In this document: piece by piece, positions 25,302 to 33,214 of the stretch
Layout of the letters: every line of letters starts with the position of its first letter
Position numbering within the stretch: the first letter of the stretch is position 1
From: Micromonospora sp. ATCC 39149
Lineage (GTDB): Bacteria; Actinomycetota; Actinomycetes; Mycobacteriales; Micromonosporaceae
Length of the DNA: 64,000 bases
Assembly: GCF_000158815.1 (NCBI RefSeq)
Contig: NZ_GG657738.1
Location: forward strand, 4,101,496-4,165,495
Reading direction: 5' to 3'
The notes under the pieces: generated by a model
What the model saw: the letters and a program-made list of their open reading frames with translations, nothing else
Databases searched by the model: none
What the model was told of the DNA's origin: nothing
Made by a program: the position numbers and the translations under genes

Positions 25302-25661
25302 ATGCGCGACGCCGACACGCCGCAGCAGGAACCCGCCGACCTCTGCCAGCGCCGCACCAGGCCCACACCTCGCCAACAAGCCGCTAGCATCCGAGCCGCC
25401 GCAACCGAGGTGTACGAGCGTGTACAGAAGTGGCGCAGCTCGCCTAGCTGGCAGGACACACCGATGAACGCTCGCCGGCATCAGGTGACCGGGGATGCAG
25501 TCGCCGCGCTTGACGAACTACCCGATCCGGCCATGGCGGAAGGCCTTGCAGCACTCGTCGATGCCGTCCGACCCCTACTTGTTGAGTGGCGACCGAGCAG
25601 GCCAGGTCCCGAGCAGCAGATATTTGCTGCGGTCGAGCGACTTCGGCAAGCGTGCGAGTAG
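25302..25661 (+). CDS. hypothetical protein
   Basis: This 119-residue frame has a normal actinobacterial codon pattern and a plausible helical C-terminal half (AVAALDELPDPAMAEGLAALVDAVRPLL). No family is recognised and the ribosome binding site is weak, so the start is uncertain; an internal ATG at 25464 (MNARRHQVTGD) is an alternative. Confidence 0.45.
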   Translation: MRDADTPQQEPADLCQRRTRPTPRQQAASIRAAATEVYERVQKWRSSPSWQDTPMNARRHQVTGDAVAALDELPDPAMAEGLAALVDAVRPLLVEWRPSRPGPEQQIFAAVERLRQACE

Positions 25662-25818
25662 AGCGGACCGTGCCGAGTCTCTGCAAGTTATTGAGGTGAC
25701 CGGTCGTGCGGATTACTCGGCCACCGAACCTAAGCCGATCTGGTATTCCGCCGCCCGGCCTCTGGCTTCGGCTATCACGCATCAGTGAAAGCCCCGTTGG
25801 CTGTGTGGCACACGAAAA

Positions 25819-25846
25819 GGCCCCGGACTGCAGGAAGTCCGGGGCC
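25819..25846. terminator. strong hairpin
   Basis: A perfect 11-bp stem (GGCCCCGGACT / AGTCCGGGGCC) with a 6-base loop lies between the 119-residue gene and the convergent small membrane gene. It probably ends transcription from both sides. Confidence 0.75.
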
Positions 25847-25861
25847 TCGATACCACGACAG

Positions 25862-26020
25862 TTAAGAACTCGTCATGATTCGTCCAACTGCGTCCAGGAT
25901 ATCAGCCGTGACAGTCAGGAGCGCAGAAAGTGTGACCAGGAGCCATAGCGGTCGGTCCCAACGCCGGCCGGCGGCACGCTGACTGTTACGAGGCTTCTTG
26001 CGCTTGTTGTTCCACTGCAT
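25862..26020 (-). CDS. small single-pass membrane protein
   Basis: The 52-residue protein starts at an ATG at 26020, preceded by GGGGAGG at a good distance. It has a very basic N-terminus (NNKRKKPRNSQRAAGRRW) and one membrane segment (LWLLVTLSALLTVTADILDAVG). Function unknown. The strong ribosome binding site and the terminator just after it support a real gene. Confidence 0.55.
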   Translation of the reverse strand: MQWNNKRKKPRNSQRAAGRRWDRPLWLLVTLSALLTVTADILDAVGRIMTSS

Positions 26021-26229
26021 TACGTTCGTTTCCTCCCCTTGCAACTTCGACTGGCAAGGCATGGAGTCACGAGGCGCGTCCGTTGCAGCGGGCGCGCCTT
26101 CCATGTCTTCGCACAGGAAACCACAGGGAGAGCGGCAGTGGCAGCGCGACACGCCGAAAATCGGGCAGGAAGTATCCACTCCCGTAATCACTAGACTACA
26201 CGGCTACCGATTAATGGTCAACCTCATGT

Positions 26230-27176
26230 GGAGGATTTGCGGGCTAGGGGGTAGCCCGCAGGGGGGTGGTCAAGGGTTCAACCATCACCCTGGCCTGCGA
26301 AGCCGCCCAACGCACCTCGTGGCTCTGACAACTCCTCGGACTGCTTTCCGCGCCAGGCCGCGTACCTTCGGCAGGTCATCGGACGCTCTGGAATGGCGGC
26401 GCCCGCCGATGCCCTCCGTCCGGGCGTGGGTCTGGGCCCGCCCAGACGGAGGGCGCGCAGGTAGTGGTGTGTTCCCGAAGGGTCAGGGCTCAGGTCGCAG
26501 CATTGCCGAAACGTTCTCATTAGGATCAAGGCGCTCCGCGCGGCGCGGGCCGGGGCGCGGCAACCGGCTCCTGACGGAGCCGTCGCCCCGGCGCTGACCG
26601 CGCCGGGGCGGAAAGTCAGCCGGCCCGCAAACCACGCCCCGCCCCGCGCGTCACCCCTGGTTCCGTGAGGAACCGGTGACGAGTCCCGGACTGACCAGGA
26701 TCCATGCGACAGCTCTCCCGTCGGTCTCTTCCATCCTCGTGGCACCTCACGGTGGACCGGTCGACGGTCGGCCCGGTGTGGAGAAGGAGTGAAGGTGGGT
26801 GGAGGGGGCGGAGGGTGGGGGCGGGGCCGGGGTTAGGGCTGCCTCCGGCGGGGCCCAACGACTCCGGGATGGGGTTGCCGAACGGTTGCGGTCGTGGGTG
26901 GTTGGGGTGGGATGCCATCCCGTCCACCGCCGACCCAGGCAGAGCCGAGCAGACCAGGGCCAGGGCGACAAGGTCGTTCGTCCGGTAGGGCGCTCCACCT
27001 TGTCACCCTGGCCCTGGCCCGCTCCACGGAGTGTGGGTCGGCGGCAGACAGTGAGGATGGTGAGGTGGGTCGCCGGGCTGGCCTGACTCACCGGCAGACC
27101 GACGGTTGCTGTCCTCATCCCGATTCGTCGGCCGGCTCGGTGGCCCCGCCAACTGCATGTCACCGGCCAGGCGTCG
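26230..27176. other. hairpin-rich non-coding region, candidate origin or transfer locus
   Basis: No gene is convincing here. Several inverted repeats lie close together: GGCTC/GAGCC at 26566-26581; an 11-bp stem at 26584-26610; a two-part stem at 26649-26681 (CGTCACC outside, GGTTCC inside); and 21-bp arms with one mismatch at 26954-26974 and 26997-27017. This is the only long gene-free stretch of the AICE backbone. A replication origin or the clt transfer locus would be expected in such a place. Confidence 0.45.
26954..27017. repeat. long inverted repeat
   Basis: Arms of 21 bp match at 20 positions around a 22-base loop; each arm contains a short direct duplication (CAGGGC CAGGG). Confidence 0.8.
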
Positions 27177-27206
27177 TGAGGTTCCCCCGGTTTGCCGGAG
27201 GGTTGG

Positions 27207-28133
27207 TTACCTGGCGCCGGTGGGCTCAGGCTGAACGATAGTCGTCTCGTCTGGTCGGGCCTGGTGGGCGTGCCAGGCGGCTTCGTACTCGTCTGGGGAG
27301 CGCCAGCCGAGGTCTTTCTGGATGCGGCGGGTGTTGTACCACCCGTCGATGTAGGCGAAGATCGCGTTCTCGGCTTCGTCGCGGGTCCGCCAGGAGTTTC
27401 GGTAGACCAGTTCGATCTTCAACGTTGACCAGAAGTTCTCCATGAGGGCGTTGTCGAACGAGTCGCCGACGGAGCCCATCGAGGGCAGAATGCCGTTGTC
27501 GGCCAGGCGCTGGGCGAAGCGGAACGACGTGTAGTTCGACCCGCGGTCGCTGTGGTGGATCAGTTGGCCGTCGCGGACGTCGCGGGACCAGATGCCGTAT
27601 TCGAGGGCGCCGAGGATCAGGTCGGTGTCGCATCGGTCGGAGCACCGCCAGCCCACGATGCGGTTGGAGAAGACATCCCGCACCGCGGCCAGCCAGAACA
27701 CGCCCTGCCCGCAGGGGATGCGGGTCGCGTCGGCGACCCACAGCCGGTTGGGCGCCGCAGCGGTGAACTGCCGGTTGACCAAGTCCGGAGCGGGCGTCGC
27801 CTTCGGGTTCGACCGGGTGGACGGGATGCGCCACTTCTTGCGCAGGAACGCCCCTTGCAGGCCGGCGGTCCGCATCAACCGCTCGACCCGCCTGCGACTC
27901 AGCTGGCGGCCTTGGCGGCGCAGCATGGCGTGCACTCGCGGGCTGCCGTAGGTGCCGCCCGACACATCGTGGATCTCCGCGATCTCCACCGCCAGATCCG
28001 CGTCCTCACGTCGGCGAGCGGAGGGGTTGGCGGCTTGGGTGAGCCAGCCGTAGTAGGTGGAGACGGCGACGTTGAGGACCCGGAGGACGGGCTCGACCCC
28101 GAAGCGGTCGCGTAGCTCGTCGACGAGCGTCAC
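27207..28133 (-). CDS. IS3-family transposase OrfB (copy 2)
   Basis: This 308-residue DDE transposase is identical in sequence to the copy-1 protein, with the same catalytic motifs. Its natural partner OrfA is disrupted by the IS256-type insertion, so no full OrfAB can be made from this copy. The copy could still be moved if copy 1 supplies the enzyme. Confidence 0.93.
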   Translation of the reverse strand: MTLVDELRDRFGVEPVLRVLNVAVSTYYGWLTQAANPSARRREDADLAVEIAEIHDVSGGTYGSPRVHAMLRRQGRQLSRRRVERLMRTAGLQGAFLRKKWRIPSTRSNPKATPAPDLVNRQFTAAAPNRLWVADATRIPCGQGVFWLAAVRDVFSNRIVGWRCSDRCDTDLILGALEYGIWSRDVRDGQLIHHSDRGSNYTSFRFAQRLADNGILPSMGSVGDSFDNALMENFWSTLKIELVYRNSWRTRDEAENAIFAYIDGWYNTRRIQKDLGWRSPDEYEAAWHAHQARPDETTIVQPEPTGAR

Positions 28134-28401
28134 GACCGTCGCCGGGTCGGGTCGAGTTCCGAGGCGAAAAAAGCCGAGGCGGCTTTCAGGATCTCATTGG
28201 CCCGCTTCAGCTCCGCGTTCTCCCGCCGCAACCGACGCAACTCCTCCACCTCCGAGGTCGTCGGCCGGTCGCCCCGCAGGCCACGGTCGGCCTCGTCCTG
28301 GCGGATCCAGTTGCGCAACGCCTCGTGATGCACCCCAAGCTGGCGGGCCAGCTGGCGGATCACGGGCTTCGGGTCCGACTCCCGATACAAGCGCACCGCA
28401 C

Positions 28402-29850
28402 GAGCAATAGTCAAGACTTGTGGATGAGGATCTTGATCAGGCCGCTGCTGCGGTCGTGGTGATGGGTTCGGCGGTGGGTCGTTCGACGAGCTGGCCTCGT
28501 TCGAAACGGGCACCGGCTCGGACCAGCGCGACGAGGTGCGGTGCGTTGACCGCTCGCCACCGGTGTTGGGCGGCCTCGATGAGCTTGAACGCCATCGCGA
28601 GGCCGGCGGCCTTGGAGCCTGGCCCTTTGGTGACCTTCGTGCGATGCCGAACCGTGGCGAACGTCGACTCGATAGGGTTCGTGGTGCGCAGGTGCACCCA
28701 GTGCTCGGCCGGGAAGTCGTAGAACGCCAGGAGCTCGTCGAGGTCGTCGACGACCTTGGCGACGGCTTTGCCGAACTTCGCGGCGTAGGCGAGCTTGAAT
28801 CCGGCCACGGCGCGGCGGGCGTGGTCACGGTCCTCGGCGTTCCAGATCTCCGCGAGGGCCTTCTTCGCCCCGGGATGAGCGGACTTCGGCAGCGCGGCCA
28901 AGACATTGCCGATCTTGTGGAACCAGCAGCGCTGCTCCCGGCTGGCGGGAAAAACTTCACGTAGCGCGTTCCAGAACCCCAGCGCCCCGTCGCCCACGGC
29001 CAGGACGGGAGCGCGCATCCCGCGTCGGGCACAGTCGCGCAGCAGGTCCGCCCAGGAGCCGGCCGACTCCCGGTAGCCCTCCGCGAGCGCGACGAGTTCC
29101 TTACGCCCGCAGGCACGAACGCCGACGATCACCAACAGACACAGCTTCTCCTGCTCCAGGCGCACGTTGAGGTGCACGCCGTCGGCCCACACGTACACGT
29201 AGTCGGCCGTCGACAGGTCCCGGCCGCTAAAGGCGCGTGCCTCGTCCTGCCACTGCACGGTCAACCGGGTGATCGTCGTGGCGGACAGCCCGGAACCGGT
29301 GCCCAGGAACTGCTCCAGAGCCGGCACGAAATCCTGTGAGGACAGGCCGTGCAGGTACAACAACGGCAACACCTCGCTGATCTTCGGGGACTTGCGGCAC
29401 CACGCGGGCAGGATCGCCGAGGCGAACCTGCGACGCTCACCGGTCTCGTCGACGCGCTTGTCGTTGACCCGCGGCGTGCTCACCTCGACCGCTCCGGCGC
29501 TGGTGAGCACCTGCCGCGACCGCGCGTGGCCGTTGCGCACCACCAGCCGCCGGCCCTGCGCGTCGACCTGGTCAGCGTGCGCCGCGATGTACGCGGCGAC
29601 CTCGGCTTCGAGGGCCGCCGCCAGCATCCGCCGCGCGCCGTCACGCACGATCTCATCGATCAACGACCCGCCGACCGTGGCCGGCTCGGACACCGCCGTT
29701 GGCGTGGGCTCACCAGGGTTGACTACCGTAAGCACGGGCGTACCTTCCCGGCCCGCGTTGGCGCGCGGGCTCTACTCGATTCCTTGGACTTGGAGCTCGC
29801 CGGGAGGGTACGCCCCCACGACGCTCATCCACAGGTTTCGAGCATTGCTC
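28402..29850 (-). mobile_element. IS256-family element inside IS3 copy 2
   Basis: This 1449-bp element has imperfect inverted repeats of about 27 bp that share GAGCAAT and TGTGGATGAG, and an 8-bp target duplication CACCGCAC, typical of IS256 elements. It carries one intact transposase gene. It is younger than the IS3 copy it interrupts. Confidence 0.93.
28437..29735 (-). CDS. IS256-family (mutator-type) transposase
   Basis: This 432-residue protein is a complete mutator-type transposase. DDE residues are seen in YVYVWADGVHLNVR (Asp), APVLAVGDGALGFW (Asp) and RTTNPIESTFATVRHRT (Glu). QRCWFHKIGNVLAALPK is the conserved C-x2-H family motif. The reading frame is intact between well-formed ends, so the element is probably active. 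Confidence 0.95.
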   Translation of the reverse strand: MLTVVNPGEPTPTAVSEPATVGGSLIDEIVRDGARRMLAAALEAEVAAYIAAHADQVDAQGRRLVVRNGHARSRQVLTSAGAVEVSTPRVNDKRVDETGERRRFASAILPAWCRKSPKISEVLPLLYLHGLSSQDFVPALEQFLGTGSGLSATTITRLTVQWQDEARAFSGRDLSTADYVYVWADGVHLNVRLEQEKLCLLVIVGVRACGRKELVALAEGYRESAGSWADLLRDCARRGMRAPVLAVGDGALGFWNALREVFPASREQRCWFHKIGNVLAALPKSAHPGAKKALAEIWNAEDRDHARRAVAGFKLAYAAKFGKAVAKVVDDLDELLAFYDFPAEHWVHLRTTNPIESTFATVRHRTKVTKGPGSKAAGLAMAFKLIEAAQHRWRAVNAPHLVALVRAGARFERGQLVERPTAEPITTTAAAA

Positions 29851-29972
29851 CACCGCACGTTCGCGCAGCTCATCGGGATACTTCTTCGGTGCTGCCACGG
29901 ATGACTCCCTTCAGCTCCATCAGAGCATGATCGAAAGCCTCCGAGCTACCGGGGGAACCTCATCGTGACTTG

Positions 29973-31147
29973 ATAGGAGCCTGTGCGAGAGGCACCCACC
30001 ACTGTGTTGTCCGATCGCCTGACCGGTGACGTGTCCACGTGATTCTCGACGCGACCGAGAAAGGCGGACCTCACCAGCATGGCAGCGAAGAAGCGATCGG
30101 TCATCGGTGGTGTCGACACCCACCGCGACACCCACCACGCAGCGGTCATCGACAGCACCGGCGGCCTCCTGGACGACGCCGAGTTCCCGGCAACCGCCGC
30201 CGGCTATACAGACCTGCTGACCTGGATGCGCTCGTTCGGCCGGCTGATCGCCGTCGGCGTCGAAGGCACCGGCAGCTACGGCGCCGGCCTGGCCCGCCAT
30301 CTGGCCAGCCACAAGATCACCGTGGTCGAGGTCGACCGACCCGACCGCAGGACCCGTCGGATCAAGGGCAAGTCCGACCCGATCGACGCTATCGCCGCCG
30401 CCCGAGCGACCCTCGCCGGTACGGCCATGGGGACACCCAAGACCCGCACCGGACCGGTGGAAGCCATCCGCGCCCTGCGAGTGGCTCGCCAGGGAGCGGT
30501 CAAGGCCCGCACTGCGGCCATCAACCAGATGCGCGGCCTGGTCGCCGCCGCCCCCGAAACTCTGCGCGCCCAGTTGACCAAGCTCAGCGCTGCGGTCCTG
30601 GTCAACCGCTGCGCCACCCTCACCACCGATCCGACCCGGCTCCAAGACCCGGAACAGGCCACCGCCGCCGCGTTGGCTGGACTCGCCCGGCGGATCACCG
30701 CCCTGACTGAGGAGATCACCGCCCTCGATCGGCAGCTGGCACCCCTGGTCCGCGAGGCCGCCCCCCGCACCAGCGCTCTGTTCGGCGTCGGCACCGACGT
30801 CGCCGCCCAACTCCTGACCACCGCCGGCGACAACCCCGACCGGCTGCGGTCAGAAGCCGCTCTCGCCCACCTCTGCGGCGCGGCACCCATCCCTGCCAGC
30901 TCCGGACGGGTGCGCCGCCACCGCCTCCACCGAGGAGGCGACCGTGGTGCCAACCACGCCCTGCACACGATCGCCCTATGTCGCCTGCGCTACGACCCAC
31001 GCACCCGCGCCTACCAGCAACGACGCATCACCGAAGGCCTCAGCAAGCAAGAGATCCTCCGCTGCCTCAAGCGCTACATCGTCCGCGACGTCTACACCGC
31101 CCTACGCGCCGACTTCGCCGCCCTCGCCCCTTGACCTCCATAGGAGC
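29973..31147 (+). mobile_element. IS110-family element (ends tentative)
   Basis: ATAGGAGC occurs at both presumed ends (29973-29980 and 31140-31147) after a similar TTGAC lead-in. IS110 elements lack inverted repeats and rely on such short cores. About 100 bp precede the gene, where the guide (bridge) RNA of this family would be encoded. The IS3 copy 2 sits directly at the left, so the true left end could lie on the far side of it. Confidence 0.6.
30079..31134 (+). CDS. IS110-family transposase (DEDD recombinase)
   Basis: This 351-residue protein has the N-terminal RuvC-like DEDD domain (VIGGVDTHRDTHHAAVID, LIAVGVEGTGSYGAGLARHL and KSDPIDAIAAARATL) and the C-terminal transposase_20 domain (ALFGVGTDVAAQLLTTAGDNPDRLRSEAALAHLCGAAPIPASSG), in which a serine of the ASSG motif acts in catalysis. 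Family members insert without target duplications, guided by a structured RNA from the element end. The frame is intact. It stops 47 bp short of the ABC ATPase gene, which converges on it. Confidence 0.94.
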   Translation: MAAKKRSVIGGVDTHRDTHHAAVIDSTGGLLDDAEFPATAAGYTDLLTWMRSFGRLIAVGVEGTGSYGAGLARHLASHKITVVEVDRPDRRTRRIKGKSDPIDAIAAARATLAGTAMGTPKTRTGPVEAIRALRVARQGAVKARTAAINQMRGLVAAAPETLRAQLTKLSAAVLVNRCATLTTDPTRLQDPEQATAAALAGLARRITALTEEITALDRQLAPLVREAAPRTSALFGVGTDVAAQLLTTAGDNPDRLRSEAALAHLCGAAPIPASSGRVRRHRLHRGGDRGANHALHTIALCRLRYDPRTRAYQQRRITEGLSKQEILRCLKRYIVRDVYTALRADFAALAP

Positions 31148-31181
31148 ATCGGGATGGCAGGAGGTGGCGGCGGATCACCGT

Positions 31182-32981
31182 TCACCACGTCGCCATCTTG
31201 AACAGCCGACCCTCTTGGCCCTCGTCGTGAAGGGTGACGACCACGTCCTCTGGCGTGAGCGTCAGCCGACTTGAGCCAATGGGCAGAGGAAGATCGCTGT
31301 CGAGCAGCGAGATGATCGGCTGGATTCCGAGACCGGCATACTCTCTAAAGACGCCAATCAGCTTCTCCCTCTTGCGTGGCTCCAGTTGCTCCAGTGCGCC
31401 GTCGTGATACACAAAACGCGGGAACGGCACATCTAGGTAAGTTCTGAGGAATGCGAGATCGAAGGCGATGCAGAGGAGCTTCCGGTATGATGTTCCTCTA
31501 TCGCCACTCGTTGCTATTCCAGCGCTCCCTATGAACTCGGCGGTAAAGTCAAGCCCTCCCTGATTGTTCACCCTAATTGCAATAATGGCATTTTGCCCCA
31601 AAACTTCATAGATGATCTCAGTAAAATAACGACGCAGTCGGCCAAATCGGCTTTCTTCGTCACGGCTGATTTCCTCAATCTGTGTCTCAACTGCGGTTTC
31701 GAGGTGACCGAAATCCTCTGCGAGCGACCGCTGTTGCCGGCGTAGCTCTGCGAACCTCGCCGCAGCCGACCGCCTAGCTTCGAGCAAGCTCAATTCGCCT
31801 TGAAGGTTCGTTAGATCAAGGGAAAGGCTTTTGTATTTGTCCAGCGAGTCGGAATTCCTCAAAAATTCTAGTGACTGAGCCCGCCTCAGGTTCAGCGTCT
31901 CAAGTTCCTTGCGGATCTCTGCGAGCCGAGCTTGACTGTCTTCTAGCTGTTCCTGGAGAGCGTCCCGTCTTTCTTCGGTGATTGCTCGGTTGAAAGCAAC
32001 GAGTTGCGCATATTCTTTCTTAATCTGATCACCTAGAAAGACTCCAGCCTGAAGGAATAGTTCCTCGGCGTCCTTCGGGCGGAAAAGCACCTGCTCCTCT
32101 TCTAGCGACTCAGCAATGCGCTGTATCAGCCGGCTGAGTCGATAACTTTCCTCATTTAGGGCCGAAATTTGCGCCTCGGTCCGGTCAATCAATTCCGAGG
32201 TTGCTCGGGTATCTTCCTCTTGGAAGTTGAAGGAAGCAAGGGTTGTGGATTTAGCGTCGATATCCCGCCTCTTGACAGAAATCAAGCCGTCCAGCATCGA
32301 CGGGTCGACGTCTTCGCCACTCCATTCTCGGGTAAGTGTGGCGAGATCCGACGTAGCTCTATTTAGTTCTTCCCTCTTCTGATAGAGCTCGACAACCGGA
32401 TCGGAGTCCATCCCGATCAGGTGTGCTACAAACGGTTTCCAATCTAAGTGCTTCCCGGTGAACTTACCCAGTTGGAAGACATCAAGGTAGTCTCGTTGGG
32501 ACCTAATTAGATAGCCAACTACCTTCCTGAATCCCCAGGGCCGGAGGGAACCAATGGCCAGCATCCCGTCTAGCAGGAGTTTGGCACGGTCGAACGGCAG
32601 ACCAACGTGATCCCAATCCGGACTACCGAGTGCCGTAATGTCCTCGATTGGGGACGCGCTCCGCTTAAAGAAGATCTTTGAGCCAGGGTCAACCGGACGT
32701 CCGATTGTTAGGTAACCGCCGCTCGGCAGCTCAACCTCTAGGTAAAAGGTGAACTTCTCGAAGAGCGACCGGTGCTTGAAGAGGAAGAAGCTGCTACTTT
32801 TTCCCTTGAGAAGGCAGAAATCGATCAGCTCTGCAAGAGTGGTCTTACCGAGATTATGGGTGTCGAGGAGCCTGTTTTCTGGAAGGCGAATCTCGGCTAG
32901 GATGGCCGAAAGTCCGTCGTTGAACGTTATGGACCTAAAGACTTCCGGCCTATTCGAGTAGAGCCTCTTAAGCTTCATCAC
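31182..32981 (-). CDS. ABC-3C-type ABC ATPase with DUF2326-like C-terminus
   Basis: This 599-residue protein is an SMC/RecN-like ABC ATPase. The N-terminus folds over ligand-free DNA-repair-type strands and has Walker A at residues 43-49 (NLGKTTL, in DTHNLGKTTL). Residues about 200-430 are long charged coiled coil. The C-terminal half-site has RGTSYRKLLC (signature region) and FPRFVYHDGALE (Walker B region, residues about 520-531), as in DUF2326 proteins. In ABC-3C systems this ATPase is the sensor/motor that controls an effector. It overlaps the middle gene by 4 bases. Codon use is AT-richer than in the AICE backbone. Confidence 0.85.
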   Translation of the reverse strand: MMKLKRLYSNRPEVFRSITFNDGLSAILAEIRLPENRLLDTHNLGKTTLAELIDFCLLKGKSSSFFLFKHRSLFEKFTFYLEVELPSGGYLTIGRPVDPGSKIFFKRSASPIEDITALGSPDWDHVGLPFDRAKLLLDGMLAIGSLRPWGFRKVVGYLIRSQRDYLDVFQLGKFTGKHLDWKPFVAHLIGMDSDPVVELYQKREELNRATSDLATLTREWSGEDVDPSMLDGLISVKRRDIDAKSTTLASFNFQEEDTRATSELIDRTEAQISALNEESYRLSRLIQRIAESLEEEQVLFRPKDAEELFLQAGVFLGDQIKKEYAQLVAFNRAITEERRDALQEQLEDSQARLAEIRKELETLNLRRAQSLEFLRNSDSLDKYKSLSLDLTNLQGELSLLEARRSAAARFAELRRQQRSLAEDFGHLETAVETQIEEISRDEESRFGRLRRYFTEIIYEVLGQNAIIAIRVNNQGGLDFTAEFIGSAGIATSGDRGTSYRKLLCIAFDLAFLRTYLDVPFPRFVYHDGALEQLEPRKREKLIGVFREYAGLGIQPIISLLDSDLPLPIGSSRLTLTPEDVVVTLHDEGQEGRLFKMATW

Positions 32982-33214
32982 TTCCCCGCATACTCAAAGA
33001 GATCGGTAGTGGCGCGATACTCCACCAAGCCGAGCAAGTACAGGAGACTCACTGCGGGGGTGAAGAGGAAATCGGAGCCACGCGACGCTTTGTCCAGGAC
33101 CGCCCTTAGATCCGCATAGGGTACCGCCCGCTTCCTTCTCAGCTCAGCGAGAAGCACCGTTGCGGCGGCTAGGACGGTCTGGTCCGGGTGGGAATGCTTA
33201 TTGGGCCTGAGCAT
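32978..33214 (-). CDS. ABC-3C middle component-like small protein
   Basis: This 78-residue protein begins MLRPNKHSHPDQTVLAAATVLLAELRRKRAVPYADLRAVLDK and ends SLLYLLGLVEYRATTDLFEYAGK. Its helix-rich first half and winged-helix-like end (LLYLLGLVEY) resemble the short middle components of ABC-3C systems. Its start overlaps the end of the effector gene by 17 bases and its stop overlaps the ATPase start by 4, so the three proteins are made together. Such proteins are thought to link effector and ATPase. The family call rests mostly on context. Confidence 0.7.
   Translation of the reverse strand: MLRPNKHSHPDQTVLAAATVLLAELRRKRAVPYADLRAVLDKASRGSDFLFTPAVSLLYLLGLVEYRATTDLFEYAGK

Larger units (their letters stand above)
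28130..29898 (-). pseudogene. IS3-family orfA (copy 2), split by an IS256-family element
   Basis: The first codons (MAAPKKYPDELRERAV) lie at about 29851-29898 and the remainder (from RLYRESDPKP) at 28130-28401. The 8 bases CACCGCAC are present at both junctions (28394-28401 and 29851-29858), which marks a clean insertion. Confidence 0.92.
27177..29962 (-). mobile_element. IS3-family element, copy 2, interrupted by an IS256-family element
   Basis: The terminal repeats are the same as in copy 1, in the opposite orientation. Without the inserted IS256 element and its 8-bp duplication the length is 1329 bp, equal to copy 1. A 3-bp TCG flanks both ends (27174-27176 and 29963-29965). orfB is intact; orfA is split after 16 codons. 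Confidence 0.93.

Noticed and set aside
26277..26745. 155-residue minus-strand frame in the hairpin-rich AICE region
   Set aside because: It has no ribosome binding site or family resemblance and is broken up by perfect inverted repeats.
28130..29116. 328-residue open frame
   Set aside because: It is a chance fusion of IS256 antisense sequence with the end of the split IS3 orfA.
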